Source of the DNA: Hyphomicrobiaceae bacterium
Lineage (GTDB): Bacteria > Pseudomonadota > Alphaproteobacteria > Rhizobiales > Devosiaceae
Assembly (NCBI GenBank): GCA_020638095.1
Contig: JACKJF010000003.1
Span: 558,001 to 622,000 of the forward strand
DNA: 64,000 nt
Reading direction: 5' to 3'
Within the stretch, counting starts at the first letter, position 1; every line of letters starts with the position of its first letter. Under the pieces are notes generated by a model. The model saw nothing but the letters and a program-made list of their open reading frames with translations, ran no database searches and was not told the DNA's origin. The position numbers were made by a program, and so were the translations under genes. Positions 21,212-30,518 of this stretch are shown here, one piece after another.

Positions 21212-22279
21212 ATGACCGAAAGCGATCCATCCGGCGCCGTGACCGGCGAGTCCCAAAGCCGATCCGGCGGCTCCGAATCCTCGGGCGAATCCGAAAAGCA
21301 GTCTCTGTTTGCCAGGGTCCGGGCCATGCTCGGCCGCAACGACAAGGGCTTGCGGTCCGACCTTCAGGCGGCCCTCGACAGTGCCGAGGCCGACAATGCC
21401 CAGTTCAGCGATGGCGAGCGCACCATGCTCGCCAACGTCCTCAAGCTCGCCGAAACGACCATCGAGGACGTCATGGTTCCGCGCGCCGATATTGAGGCGA
21501 TCGATGCCGATGACACGCTCGGTGACGCCCTCGGCATGTTGCGCGAGGCGGGCCACTCGCGCCTGCCGGTTTATGAGGAAAGCCTCGACGACATTCTCGG
21601 CCTTGTCCACATCAAGGACCTCGTCACCCGTCTCACCGAGCCGGTCAAGGTCGAAGGCGGCGTGTCCGTCAAACTGCGCAGCGCCCTTCTGAAACAGAAG
21701 CTCAAGACCCAGGATTTCCTGCGCGAAGTTCTCTTCGTGCCGCCCTCCATGCCGGTGTCGGACTTGCTGCAACTGATGCAGGCGACGCGCAATCACATGG
21801 CCATCGTCGTCGACGAATATGGCGGCACCGATGGTCTCGTGACCATCGAGGACCTGGTCGAGGTCGTCGTCGGCGACATCGAGGATGAGCATGACGACGA
21901 GGACGCGGCCCTCATCTGGCAGGAAAGCGAACACGTCTACTCCGCCGATGCCCGCGCCAGCCTCGAAGAGGTCCGCGAAATGGTCGGCCCCGATTTCGAC
22001 CCGGGCGAACTCGAGGAGGAAGCCGACACGCTCGGCGGTCTCATGTTCTCGCTCATCGATCGGGTGCCGGTGCGCGGCGAACTCATTACCAAATTCAAGG
22101 GTTTCGATTTCGAAGTGCTTCAGGCCGACCCCCGCCGGGTCAAGCGCGTGCGGATCATCCGGCGCGCCCTGCCGCCGGTCCGGGTCCGCCCGAAGCAGCG
22201 GCCGGAATCGGGCGCCGCTCAGCCCGCCGAGCCTTCCTCCGAACCGCAGACCCCTTCGACCGGCGATGCCGGGACCTGA
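21212..22279 (+). CDS. corC: CorC/HlyC-type CBS-domain protein
   Basis: A 355-residue protein with two CBS domains. [18 protein letters not shown] opens the first and [28 protein letters not shown] closes the second; a C-terminal CorC/HlyC domain follows (about 235-315). It lacks the membrane DUF21 domain, so it matches the cytoplasmic YbeX/CorC branch, linked to magnesium/cobalt efflux and to ribosome metabolism. N- and C-terminal tails are low complexity (Ser, Gly, Pro rich). Confidence 0.88.
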   Translation: MTESDPSGAVTGESQSRSGGSESSGESEKQSLFARVRAMLGRNDKGLRSDLQAALDSAEADNAQFSDGERTMLANVLKLAETTIEDVMVPRADIEAIDADDTLGDALGMLREAGHSRLPVYEESLDDILGLVHIKDLVTRLTEPVKVEGGVSVKLRSALLKQKLKTQDFLREVLFVPPSMPVSDLLQLMQATRNHMAIVVDEYGGTDGLVTIEDLVEVVVGDIEDEHDDEDAALIWQESEHVYSADARASLEEVREMVGPDFDPGELEEEADTLGGLMFSLIDRVPVRGELITKFKGFDFEVLQADPRRVKRVRIIRRALPPVRVRPKQRPESGAAQPAEPSSEPQTPSTGDAGT

Positions 22280-22373
22280 TCCACGACCGGATTTTTCAAC
22301 CCCGCCGTTTGATTCCATCAAAATGTGACTTGGTCTAGGCTCGCTCCGGGCGATTCGGCCCTGTCGGGACGGC

Positions 22374-23993
22374 GTGACCTTGAACTGGCTGGCCACCACA
22401 TCGATGCTGGCGCATGGCTGGCGGCGCTTTTTGCTGCTGCTCGCCGCCGGAGCCCTGTCCGGGTTCAGCACGCCCCCCTTCTTCTTCCTGCCGGGCCTCT
22501 TTGTTGGACTTCCGGTACTCGTCTGGGCCCTCGATGGCGCCGAAACCTTGCCGGGCAGCCGTCCGCCGCTTTTCGGGCCGAGCTTTTCCATCGGCGTTGC
22601 ATTCGGGCTTGGCTATTTCCTCGTGGCCCTTCACTGGATCGGCGGCGCCTTTCTCGTCGACGGCGGATGGCTGATCTATGCCATGCCGTTTGCGGTCCTC
22701 GTTCTCGCCGCCGCCCTGTCGCTCTACTGGGGCATCGGTGTCAGGCTGGCCTTTCTCCTCTGGTCGCATTCGCCCCTGCGCATCCTCGCGCTTTCGGCCG
22801 GGTTGAGCCTTGCCGAGTATGCACGCGGGCATCTGCTGACCGGCTTCCCTTTTGATCTGGTTGGCTACGCCCTGACGGCCAACGAGACGATGATGCAGGC
22901 CGCCTCGCTCGTTGGCGTCTACGGATTGACCCCCATCGCCCTCGCCATGGCGGCAACCCCGGCGCTTGTCTGGCCCGCCGATGAACGCGGCTGGCCTGAA
23001 CGGCTGGCGCCATTCTTTCTCGCGCTCGTCGTGCTCGTCGCCCAGATCGGCTATGGCCAGTGGCGGCTTTCGGGCGAGGGTCCCGCGGATATCGAGACGG
23101 CGACCTTGCGCATCATCCAGCCCTCGGTCGATCAATCGATCAAATGGCAGCCCGAGGCGCGCCAGTTCATCACCGACCAGCTGATCTCGCTTTCCGAGAC
23201 GAAGCTGACGCCCGAGGATCCCGGCCTTGATGGCGTCAGGCTCCTGATCTGGCCGGAAGCGGCCTTGCCCTTCTACCTCAACGAGTCGCCGGAAACCTTT
23301 TCGCGCCTCGCCCAGCTCCTGCCGGCCAGAACACTGCTTCTGACCGGGGCGCCGCGCCGCGAAACCCTCGGCGACAGCGATGCGCGCGCCTATAATTCCA
23401 TTCTCGCCATCGACGGCGAAGGTGAAATCGTCGAAACCTATGACAAGGTTCATCTTGTTCCGATCGGCGAATTCCTGCCATTCAAGAACCTTCTTTCGGC
23501 GCTTGGTCTCAGCCAGTTCGTGCCCGGCTCTGACGGCTGGGAACCTGGCGAAAGCCGCCGCCTCATGACGCCGGGGGACCGCCCCGCATTCCAGCCGCTC
23601 ATCTGCTACGAGGTCATCTTTCCCGGCGATCCTGGTCCCGACATTGCCGATGCCGCCTATATGCTCAACCTGACCAACGATGCCTGGTTCGATCACACGA
23701 TTGGTCCGGCCCAGCATTTCCACCACGCACGTCTTCGCGCGGTCGAGGAGGGTATTCCCCTCGTTCGCGCCGCCAATTCCGGCATCAGCGCGGTCGTCGA
23801 TCCCTTCGGGCGCATCCGCAAAATGGCGGCCGAAGATGAGGTTGCTGTTCTTGACGCCATTCTGCCGGGCCGCCTTGAGATGACCTGGTACCGGCTTTTT
23901 AGGCCCTGGCCCTTCGTCACCATCGTTCTGGCCTTCGCGGGCCTTGCTTTCATTGGCCGGCGCCGCACCATGCGCACCGGGCTTATTCTATAG
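22374..23993 (+). CDS. lnt: Apolipoprotein N-acyltransferase
   Basis: Adds the third acyl chain to lipoproteins at the inner membrane. The 539-residue protein has about eight hydrophobic helices: six or so in residues 10-200 and one at the C-terminus. The nitrilase-like periplasmic domain keeps the catalytic triad: Glu in IWPEAALPFY, Lys in DKVHLVPIGEFLP, Cys in ICYEVIFP. Start is GTG at 22374. In many relatives an HTH gene lies between lnt and metK; it is absent here. Confidence 0.94.
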   Translation: MTLNWLATTSMLAHGWRRFLLLLAAGALSGFSTPPFFFLPGLFVGLPVLVWALDGAETLPGSRPPLFGPSFSIGVAFGLGYFLVALHWIGGAFLVDGGWLIYAMPFAVLVLAAALSLYWGIGVRLAFLLWSHSPLRILALSAGLSLAEYARGHLLTGFPFDLVGYALTANETMMQAASLVGVYGLTPIALAMAATPALVWPADERGWPERLAPFFLALVVLVAQIGYGQWRLSGEGPADIETATLRIIQPSVDQSIKWQPEARQFITDQLISLSETKLTPEDPGLDGVRLLIWPEAALPFYLNESPETFSRLAQLLPARTLLLTGAPRRETLGDSDARAYNSILAIDGEGEIVETYDKVHLVPIGEFLPFKNLLSALGLSQFVPGSDGWEPGESRRLMTPGDRPAFQPLICYEVIFPGDPGPDIADAAYMLNLTNDAWFDHTIGPAQHFHHARLRAVEEGIPLVRAANSGISAVVDPFGRIRKMAAEDEVAVLDAILPGRLEMTWYRLFRPWPFVTIVLAFAGLAFIGRRRTMRTGLIL

Positions 23994-24014
23994 CGGAGGA
24001 CCGATTGAGTTGGG

Positions 24015-24034
24015 ACATAAACAGTTCTTTATGT
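24015..24034. promoter_or_regulatory. Perfect inverted repeat in the metK leader, candidate operator
   Basis: ACATAAA, six bases, then TTTATGT, 66 bp before the likely metK start. The 7-6-7 layout resembles what I recall of sites for ArsR-type SAM/SAH-responsive repressors (SamR/SahR) before methionine-cycle genes in Rhizobiales; I could not verify that. It could also act as an RNA hairpin. A second weaker GC hairpin (24053-24080) follows. Confidence 0.5.
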
Positions 24035-24099
24035 GATTGTTGACGATCAGGAGCCGTGCTGGCAAAAGGCCGGTGGCGGCAAGATCGATGGGGGTCCAG

Positions 24100-25344
24100 G
24101 TGGCGCGTTCCGAATATCTCTTCACGTCCGAGTCGGTGTCCGAGGGCCATCCCGACAAGGTGTGCGACCGCATCTCCGACGAGATCGTCGACATGATCTA
24201 CCGTGAGGCCAGAAAGGCCGGAACCCCCGCAAAGGACGTCCGCGTAGCCTGCGAGACGCTGGCCACCACCAACCGCGTCGTCATCGCCGGTGAGGTCCGC
24301 GTTCCCCCGACCCTCGTCAAGAAAGACCGCCACGGAAACGAGGTCATCAACCCCGCCAAGTTCCGCTCCGCCGCCCGCCGCGCCATCCGCGCCATCGGCT
24401 ACGAGCAGGAGGGTTTCCACTGGAAGACCGCGCGCATCGACGTGCTTCTCCACTTCCAGTCGATGCATATCGCCCAGGGCGTCGACAAGGCCTCCGACCA
24501 TGACGAGCACGAGGGCGCGGGCGACCAGGGCATCATGTTCGGCTATGCCTGCGACGAAACACCCGACCTGATGCCGGCGCCAATCTATTACGCCCACAAG
24601 ATTCTCGAACGCCTCGCTGCCGCCCGCAAGGCCGGCGAGGGCGAGGCTGGTCTTCTGGGTCCGGATGCCAAGAGCCAGGTCACCGTCCGCTATGTCGACG
24701 GCAAGGCGGCCGAGGTCACCCGTATCGTGCTTTCGACCCAGCACATGGACCCCAAATGGACCTCGAAAAAGGTTCGCGAAGTGGTCGAGCCCTATGTGCG
24801 CGAGGCACTCGGCGACCTGAAGATCGCAAAGGACTGCATCTGGTACGTCAACCCCACCGGCGCCTTCGTCATCGGCGGTCCGGACGGCGATGCCGGCCTG
24901 ACCGGACGCAAGATCATCGTTGATACCTATGGCGGCGCGGCACCCCATGGCGGCGGCGCCTTCTCGGGCAAGGATACGACCAAGGTCGACCGGTCCGCAG
25001 CCTATGCGGCCCGGTACCTCGCCAAGAACGTGGTTGCCGCCGGGCTTGCCGGCCGCTGCACCATCCAATTGTCCTATGCGATCGGCGTGGCCCGTCCGCT
25101 TTCGATCTATGTCGACACGCACGGCACCGGCAATGTCGACGACGCGGTTATCGAAAAGGCCATCGCCGAGGTCATGGACCTTTCGCCGACCGGCATCCGC
25201 AAGCATCTCGATCTCAACCGGCCGATCTATGCCATCACCTCGGCCTATGGCCATTTCGGCCGCAAGCCGGGCCGGGGCGGCACCTTCACCTGGGAAAAGA
25301 CCGACCTGACGCGCGCGCTGCGGAACGCCGTCAAGTCCGTCTGA
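24100..25344 (+). CDS. metK: S-adenosylmethionine synthetase
   Basis: Makes SAM from methionine and ATP. The 414-residue protein starts, from GTG at 24100, as [27 protein letters not shown], the usual MetK N-terminus with the ATP-binding His. [12 protein letters not shown] and [22 protein letters not shown] (split by context) cover the other two signatures. A G-rich Shine-Dalgarno (gggggt) sits four bases before the GTG; an upstream in-frame ATG at 24088 is an alternative. The gene keeps the insertion-containing form common in alphaproteobacteria. Confidence 0.96.
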   Translation: MARSEYLFTSESVSEGHPDKVCDRISDEIVDMIYREARKAGTPAKDVRVACETLATTNRVVIAGEVRVPPTLVKKDRHGNEVINPAKFRSAARRAIRAIGYEQEGFHWKTARIDVLLHFQSMHIAQGVDKASDHDEHEGAGDQGIMFGYACDETPDLMPAPIYYAHKILERLAAARKAGEGEAGLLGPDAKSQVTVRYVDGKAAEVTRIVLSTQHMDPKWTSKKVREVVEPYVREALGDLKIAKDCIWYVNPTGAFVIGGPDGDAGLTGRKIIVDTYGGAAPHGGGAFSGKDTTKVDRSAAYAARYLAKNVVAAGLAGRCTIQLSYAIGVARPLSIYVDTHGTGNVDDAVIEKAIAEVMDLSPTGIRKHLDLNRPIYAITSAYGHFGRKPGRGGTFTWEKTDLTRALRNAVKSV

Positions 25345-25382
25345 GGCTTGCGGCGACGCTGGCCTTTCGCTAACTCGCCCAC

Positions 25383-26126
25383 ATGGCGACGAAAAGCGAT
25401 GAAACCGGCGATCCAATGGAGCATCGTGCCTTTTTCGGGCGGCGGCGCGGCAAGGGCCTGCACAAGGGCCAGAAGGCGCTGACCGCGGACCTGCTTCCAA
25501 AGATCGAAATCACGCCGGACGATCTTGCCGCCGGTGACGTCCGCAAATCCTTCCTCAATCCCGCGGCGCCGCTTTTTCTCGAAATCGGCTATGGCGGCGG
25601 CGAGCACCTTGCCCGCATTGCGGCGGAACGTCCGGACGACAATTTCATCGGCGCCGAGGTCTTTTCGGGCGGCATCGGCAAGATGCTCGAAAAGATCGAC
25701 GCGGCGGGGCTGGCCAATGTCCGCCTCTTCACCGACGATGCCTATGGCCTGCTGACGAGACTGCCGGAGGCCGCCCTCGAAGGCGCCTATCTTCTTTATC
25801 CCGATCCCTGGCCAAAAACGCGCCACCACAAGCGCCGCTTCGTGTCTCAGACGGCACTTGATGCGCTCGCCCGCACGCTGAAGCCGGGCGCCTTCTTCCG
25901 GTTTGCCACCGACATCGAGGACTATGCCAACTGGACCCTGGCGCACATTCTGCGTCACTCGGCATTCACCTGGCCGCCGGTCGCGCCGCTTGCCTGGCAC
26001 GCGCCCTACGACGGCTGGATTCCGACCCGCTACGAAGAAAAGGCGCGGCGTCAAGGGCGCTCACAGAGCTTCTATTTTACCTTCGTGCGGCAACCCGACA
26101 CTGGTCTTGGAGCGAAAAACACATAA
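25383..26126 (+). CDS. trmB: tRNA (guanine-N7-)-methyltransferase
   Basis: Methylates G46 in tRNA variable loops using SAM. The 247-residue protein has an N-terminal RRGKGLHKGQ segment, the SAM-binding LEIGYGGGEH near residue 64, YPDPWPKTRHHKRR near residue 139 (the TrmB signature), and a SFYFTFVR end. It directly follows metK, as in many relatives. ATG at 25383 was chosen; ATG at 25416 would also give a plausible protein. Confidence 0.94.
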   Translation: MATKSDETGDPMEHRAFFGRRRGKGLHKGQKALTADLLPKIEITPDDLAAGDVRKSFLNPAAPLFLEIGYGGGEHLARIAAERPDDNFIGAEVFSGGIGKMLEKIDAAGLANVRLFTDDAYGLLTRLPEAALEGAYLLYPDPWPKTRHHKRRFVSQTALDALARTLKPGAFFRFATDIEDYANWTLAHILRHSAFTWPPVAPLAWHAPYDGWIPTRYEEKARRQGRSQSFYFTFVRQPDTGLGAKNT

Positions 26127-26162
26127 ATACTTCAAGAGAGGCGAAAAAAGTGGGGAATGATC

Positions 26163-27872
26163 ATGACCTTCTTCCAGCCTTACAATTATTCAACCGTGCA
26201 GACATTCCTGCTGATGGCGGATTCCGCCTATCAGGGTGCAAAAAAAGCCAGCTACAATGGCTGGACGACCAATCTGCCCAAGAAGCTGCCCTCGGTTCTG
26301 ACGAATGGCACCTATTTCAAGGGGCCGCACGACGCTGAAGCCAAGGTCTTTTACAAGAACGGCGAAATCACCGTCGCCTTCTGCGGCACCAATTCGACGA
26401 CCGACCAGCTCTATGTCGACCGCGACATCAAGAACGGGCACTATCCAAAATCCTATACCGACCTCTTCAAGCCGCTCATCTCGGCAATCCTCAAGGCCTA
26501 TGGCAACGACACGACCATCAACCTGACCGGCCATAGTCTCGGCGGTGCGGTGGTCAACGACATGGTTGCGCGCGCCGGCCAGTTCGGCATCAAGCATCTG
26601 GGCACGGCGATCGCCTATTCATCACCCTACGTGATCAAGAACGGGCACGTTCACAACTACGGCAACGACAACGACCAGATATTCAAATATCTCCAGCCCC
26701 ACTCGCACTTCGCCAACACGACCGATCACCTCAAATGGATCGGCGACAGCCCGAACGCGCCGGCTGGTGACACGCCCCATACCGACACCGAGGACTACAG
26801 CGAACATATTCTCAAGTCGCTGAAAAGCACCTTCGCCCGCATGGGCCAGTCGCTGTTCGATGACGACATGAAGCCCGACTCGACCATCTACGCCATGGGC
26901 TTCAACCGCGCCCACAACCATTCGGGTTTTCACACTTTTGATGCCGGCGCGCCGCACAGTCTCTACAACACGATGACGGTCAACTCGAACCGGGGGCAGG
27001 AGACCTTCATCCTCGGTGTCGACGCCACCACCAAAAAGCACCAAATTACCCCGGACTTCCTCACGGGCGGCAAGGGCGTCGACCATATCGAAGGCTTTGC
27101 CGGCAACGACGTGCTCAACGGTGCGGGTGGCCGCGACCACGTGGCCGGCGGCAAGGGCAACGATTTCATCATCGCTGGCAATGGCGACACGGTCTATTCG
27201 GGCATCGGCCATGACGTGATCGACCTCAAAAGCGCCAACGTCAAGGTGACGACCGAGAACGCCCGTATCGCCAACGGCGCGGGCCACGCACCGGATTTCA
27301 TTTTCGACAATGACGGTGGAACCTTCAACTGGGCCCGCTACGTCAAGGATTTCGGCAACCATCCCGAAAGCCGGGCGACGATCGGCGGCTCCGTAAAATC
27401 GGTGGAGTTCAAATACGATTCGAACACTGCTCCATCGGCCGACCTGACCCTGAGGCTCAATGAAATTTCCGACCGCGACCGCAAGGTCAAGTTCGACCTT
27501 GCCGGCGGCGACGACGGAAGGGTGACCTTTGTTGGCGGCGGCGATGCCGATCACAACAACACCCTGATCTTCAGGAATTTCGGAGCGTCGGATAACCGCT
27601 TCGTCTTCAAGGTCGGCGGCCAGTCGGTCTACAAGGACATCGACAAGGTCGTCATGAAAGACATCGATTTCGTCCTCAAGCACAACATCAAGGATTATTC
27701 GGATGCCGAGATGACGGCCTTTACCACCAACCACCTCAATGACTGGGTGCTGGCCAGGACGTCGGACCACACCTTCACGGCCTATTACGTGTCGAGCATC
27801 ACCAACGACCTGGACCAGCTTGTCGAATCGGCCTCGTTCCGCAATCTTTCCCTGCATGATCTGGTCATCTGA
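26163..27872 (+). CDS. Secreted lipase-like hydrolase with RTX repeats
   Basis: A 569-residue protein with an N-terminal class-3-lipase-like alpha/beta hydrolase region (residues 1-250), including a nucleophile elbow GHSLGG with Ser125. RTX-like calcium-binding nonapeptides follow around residues 310-350 (GFAGNDVLNGAGGRDHVAGG, GKGNDFIIAGNG), and it ends in DLVI, a typical type I secretion tail. No Sec signal is seen. A G-rich Shine-Dalgarno fits ATG 26163 better than ATG 26157. Substrate is unknown (lipid or polyester). No type I secretion genes lie in the window. The gene sits between trmB and a panE-like gene, so it is probably accessory. Confidence 0.8.
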   Translation: MTFFQPYNYSTVQTFLLMADSAYQGAKKASYNGWTTNLPKKLPSVLTNGTYFKGPHDAEAKVFYKNGEITVAFCGTNSTTDQLYVDRDIKNGHYPKSYTDLFKPLISAILKAYGNDTTINLTGHSLGGAVVNDMVARAGQFGIKHLGTAIAYSSPYVIKNGHVHNYGNDNDQIFKYLQPHSHFANTTDHLKWIGDSPNAPAGDTPHTDTEDYSEHILKSLKSTFARMGQSLFDDDMKPDSTIYAMGFNRAHNHSGFHTFDAGAPHSLYNTMTVNSNRGQETFILGVDATTKKHQITPDFLTGGKGVDHIEGFAGNDVLNGAGGRDHVAGGKGNDFIIAGNGDTVYSGIGHDVIDLKSANVKVTTENARIANGAGHAPDFIFDNDGGTFNWARYVKDFGNHPESRATIGGSVKSVEFKYDSNTAPSADLTLRLNEISDRDRKVKFDLAGGDDGRVTFVGGGDADHNNTLIFRNFGASDNRFVFKVGGQSVYKDIDKVVMKDIDFVLKHNIKDYSDAEMTAFTTNHLNDWVLARTSDHTFTAYYVSSITNDLDQLVESASFRNLSLHDLVI

Positions 27873-27911
27873 GACGTGCGTTCGATGGCCTGAAAACCGA
27901 AGGAACAGCGC

Positions 27912-28898
27912 ATGCGGTTCGTCATCTACGGGGTCGGAGCCATCGGTGGCGCGCTGGCCGTTGACCTCACCCGCGCGGGGCATGACGTGGTCGGCATTGG
28001 CCGTGGCGCCCAGCTCGAAGCGATCCGCAAAGACGGTCTGAGACTGAAAACTCCGGACGGGGATCATCACGCGACCTTTGAAATGGTCGCCAACCCCGCA
28101 GAGATATCGTTTCGCCGCGACGATATCACCGTCCTCGCCATGAAAAGCCAGCATACCGAAGTGGCCCTTCATGCGCTTCGCGCCGCCGGTATCCGCCCGC
28201 AATCGGTCATCTGCGCGCAGAACGGCGTCAGCAATGAAGCCGCGGCGCTCCGCTATTTCGACCATGTGCTTGGCGCTATGCTGATGATGCCGGTCACCTA
28301 TCTCACCCCCGGCGAAGTGATCGCCAGTGGCACGCCGAAGCGCGGCATTCTCGACATCGGTCTCATTCCGGCGGGCACGGACTCCCGCGTCGATATGGTC
28401 TGCGAGGCCCTGAACGGCGCCGGATACGCCGCCTATCCGCACGAGGATGTCATGCGCGCCAAATACGGCAAGCTGTTGCTCAACCTCGTCAACGGCATCG
28501 ATGCCGTTCTCGGCCGGACCGAGAAGGAAAGTAAATACATCCGCATGGCGCGCGATGAGGCGCGGGCCGTCTATCAGAAGGCGGGAATCGCCTTTGACGA
28601 TACCGGCGACGAGGACCCGCGCCGCAAGGAGCTTTTAAAGTTTGGTGAGGTGCCGGGGGCACCGCGCATCGGCTCGTCCGCCGCCCAGAGTCTGGCGCGC
28701 GGCGCCGGCTCGATCGAGGTCGACTACCTCAACGGCGAGATCGCCCGTCTCGGCCGCCTCCATGGCATACCGACCCCGGTCAATGTCTTTTTCACCGACC
28801 TCTGCCAGAAGCTCGTCATCGCCGGCAAACCGCCCGGCAGCCTGAACGAAGAGCAGGTCGACGCGCTCTTTCTCGCCTGGGTCGCCGAGGGGTTCTAG
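27912..28898 (+). CDS. Ketopantoate reductase family protein (PanE/ApbA)
   Basis: A 328-residue NADP-dependent reductase. The Rossmann start MRFVIYGVGAIGGALAVDL carries the GxGxxG motif, and the catalytic Lys region AKYGKLLLNLVNGIDAVLG and a C-terminal GSIEVDYLNGEIARLG segment match PanE. It may reduce 2-dehydropantoate in coenzyme A synthesis, but several paralogues act on other keto acids, so no symbol is given. Its end overlaps the convergent hydrolase gene by four bases. Confidence 0.85.
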   Translation: MRFVIYGVGAIGGALAVDLTRAGHDVVGIGRGAQLEAIRKDGLRLKTPDGDHHATFEMVANPAEISFRRDDITVLAMKSQHTEVALHALRAAGIRPQSVICAQNGVSNEAAALRYFDHVLGAMLMMPVTYLTPGEVIASGTPKRGILDIGLIPAGTDSRVDMVCEALNGAGYAAYPHEDVMRAKYGKLLLNLVNGIDAVLGRTEKESKYIRMARDEARAVYQKAGIAFDDTGDEDPRRKELLKFGEVPGAPRIGSSAAQSLARGAGSIEVDYLNGEIARLGRLHGIPTPVNVFFTDLCQKLVIAGKPPGSLNEEQVDALFLAWVAEGF

Positions 28899-29587
28899 CT
28901 TTCAAGCCAGGTGTTGAGCGCTTCGCCGAACCTTTCCGGCTGTTCGACCGGCACGAAATGCCCCGCGTCTTTGATCACCTCAAGCCGGGCACCGGGAATG
29001 GCGCCCGCCATCGCCGTTACCTCGCTGATGGGCATGATCTGGTCGTCGGCGCCGGCAACGACAAGTGTTGGCACCCTGATCTCCGTAAGGAGCGGCCGCG
29101 AATCGGCGCGGGCGATGATCGCGCGCTGCTGCCTGAGATAGGTATCCGCTCCAACCTGTTCGGCCATCCGCATGCGAAAGGCGATCATCGCCGGATCCTT
29201 GGCGTGGCGGGCCTGCATGGCGACGTCGACATTGGCCCGCGCCACGGCCATGAACTTTCCCTTGTCAACCAGATCCATCGCCTGCCGCCGTTTCGCCGTC
29301 TGTTCCGGCCGGTCGGGCGCCGCAAGGGTTGCGACAAGGGCGAGCCGGGTGACCCGCTCCGGCGCCCGCCTCAGGATTTCGAATGCGACATAGCCGCCCA
29401 TCGAATGACCGCCAAGGGCGAATCTTGGCGGCGCTGCGGCCAGCACCGCATCTGCCATGTCCCCGATCGTGGCACCCAGAAGCACGTTGGCGATGAAAAG
29501 ATGGGCGTATTGCGCCAGCGCGGCCATTGCCGGCGCATAGATTTCGCCAGTGCAATTGAGGCCGGGAACGAGGACCAGACTTTGCAT
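28895..29587 (-). CDS. Alpha/beta hydrolase
   Basis: A 230-residue hydrolase. LVLVPGLNCTGEIYAPAM begins the fold, the nucleophile elbow is GHSMGGYVAFE with Ser at about residue 82, TLVVAGADDQIMP carries the acid, and a C-terminal DAGHFVPVEQPERF holds the catalytic His. This pattern fits carboxylesterases and BioH/3-oxoadipate enol-lactonase-like enzymes; substrate not inferable. It reads toward panE and away from the rimP operon, so it forms its own transcript. Confidence 0.85.
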   Translation of the reverse strand: MQSLVLVPGLNCTGEIYAPAMAALAQYAHLFIANVLLGATIGDMADAVLAAAPPRFALGGHSMGGYVAFEILRRAPERVTRLALVATLAAPDRPEQTAKRRQAMDLVDKGKFMAVARANVDVAMQARHAKDPAMIAFRMRMAEQVGADTYLRQQRAIIARADSRPLLTEIRVPTLVVAGADDQIMPISEVTAMAGAIPGARLEVIKDAGHFVPVEQPERFGEALNTWLES

Positions 29588-29599
29588 GTTCGCTTTGAC

Positions 29600-29628
29600 T
29601 TGAATTGATGCCGGAACTGGACTATATC
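29600..29628 (+). promoter_or_regulatory. Candidate promoter of the rimP-nusA-infB operon
   Basis: TTGAAT and TATATC hexamers separated by 17 bases, lying just upstream of the attenuator-like hairpin and divergent from the hydrolase gene. A start near 29635 would put the hairpin in the 5' leader. Confidence 0.4.
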
Positions 29629-29653
29629 AGCCTCAAATTCTCAGGGTAACCAG

Positions 29654-29685
29654 AGAGTGGGTGCCAACCGGCCCCGCTCTTTTTT
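29654..29685 (+). terminator. Attenuator-like intrinsic terminator in the rimP leader
   Basis: AGAGTGGG pairs with CCCGCTCT (one G-T wobble) around an 11-base loop, followed by six Ts. No gene ends on this strand just before it, so it lies between promoter and rimP rather than after a gene. Premature termination relieved by NusA or Rho-type control is an inference. Confidence 0.6.
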
Positions 29686-29708
29686 AATGCCTGGGGCCGG
29701 CCGCAGGC

Positions 29709-29734
29709 AAAATCAGTCCGGTGGACTGAGTTTT
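29709..29734. repeat. Palindromic repeat with TCAGTCC-GGT-GGACTGA core, copy 1
   Basis: The core is flanked by AAAA and TTTT with one bulged G. The same core and flanks recur at 60776-60798 after polA, in both cases followed by GC-rich sequence, so this is a dispersed REP-like repeat. It lies between the leader terminator and rimP. The rest of 29686-29891 shows no convincing gene. Confidence 0.65.
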
Positions 29735-29891
29735 GCGCGCCAGGGCCATGAGACCTCCGGTCGAACGGCGTGGTGGCAACGCATTCGGACGGGAAGAGAT
29801 GGACGAGCGAAGCGAGGACCCCGGCGCACTTTTGCGCCGCCCCGCTGGAGGGCCAGCACTCGGCATAGCGACCAGCGCCATGCAGAGTGCG

Positions 29892-30518
29892 ATGTGGCCC
29901 GAGAGGCAAAAGAAGGCGAAGGCTCTGATCGAGAAGCGCTACATCCGCGAAACCGGGCTTGAAACCCGTATTGCCGCGATCATCGAACGCGCGATCAACG
30001 GTCTCGGTTTCGAACTGGTGCGGGTGAAGGTGCTGCCGCTCAACGGTTGCACCCTTCAGGTGATGGCCGAGGACGCAAACGGCCGCTTCACCATCACCGA
30101 TTGCGAAAAGGTGAGCCAGGAGATCAACCCGATTCTTGACGTCGAGGATCCGATCGACCGCGCCTATCATCTCGAGGTCTCCTCGCCCGGCGTCGACAGG
30201 CCGCTGGTCCGCGAGCGCGATTTCACCCGTTGGGCGGGTCACGAGGCCCGCGTCGAACTCGCCGACATGGTCAACGGCCGCAAGCGGTTCCGCGGCCTCA
30301 TCGAAGGCGTTGAAAACGGCCAGGTCCTCGTCAACGTTCCCGACGTGCCCGAGGGCGCCGACCCGATCTTCAAACTGGCGCTCGACAATATCGCCGAGGC
30401 CAAACTCATTCTGACCGACCGGCTGCTCGCAGAGGCGGCCGCCCTTCAGGCCAACGACACCGATCTCGACGATCCCGAAATCGAGACGATCGAACTATCA
30501 CCAGAGGAGATGAACTGA
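29892..30518 (+). CDS. rimP: Ribosome maturation factor RimP
   Basis: Needed for 30S subunit assembly. From ATG 29892 the protein is 208 residues; the typical RimP region begins at RYIRETGLETRIAAIIE and contains GCTLQVMAEDANGRFTITDCEKVSQEI and HLEVSSPGVDRPL. The open frame extends further upstream, but that part is repeat-derived and not RimP-like. Another in-frame ATG lies at 29880. The stop overlaps the nusA start by one base. Confidence 0.92.
   Translation: MWPERQKKAKALIEKRYIRETGLETRIAAIIERAINGLGFELVRVKVLPLNGCTLQVMAEDANGRFTITDCEKVSQEINPILDVEDPIDRAYHLEVSSPGVDRPLVRERDFTRWAGHEARVELADMVNGRKRFRGLIEGVENGQVLVNVPDVPEGADPIFKLALDNIAEAKLILTDRLLAEAAALQANDTDLDDPEIETIELSPEEMN

Noticed and set aside
20636..22591. 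Long reverse frame opposite phoH, ybeY and corC (651 codons)
   Set aside because: Composition follows the antisense of three clear housekeeping genes and shows no domain or signal.
24053..24099. SAM riboswitch upstream of metK
   Set aside because: The leader has hairpins but I see no SAM-I, SAM-II or SAM/SAH consensus core; a DNA operator fits better.
29657..29962. Plus-strand frame and long N-terminal extension before rimP
   Set aside because: They arise from the palindromic repeat and leader hairpin; RimP similarity begins only near residue 15 of the shorter start.
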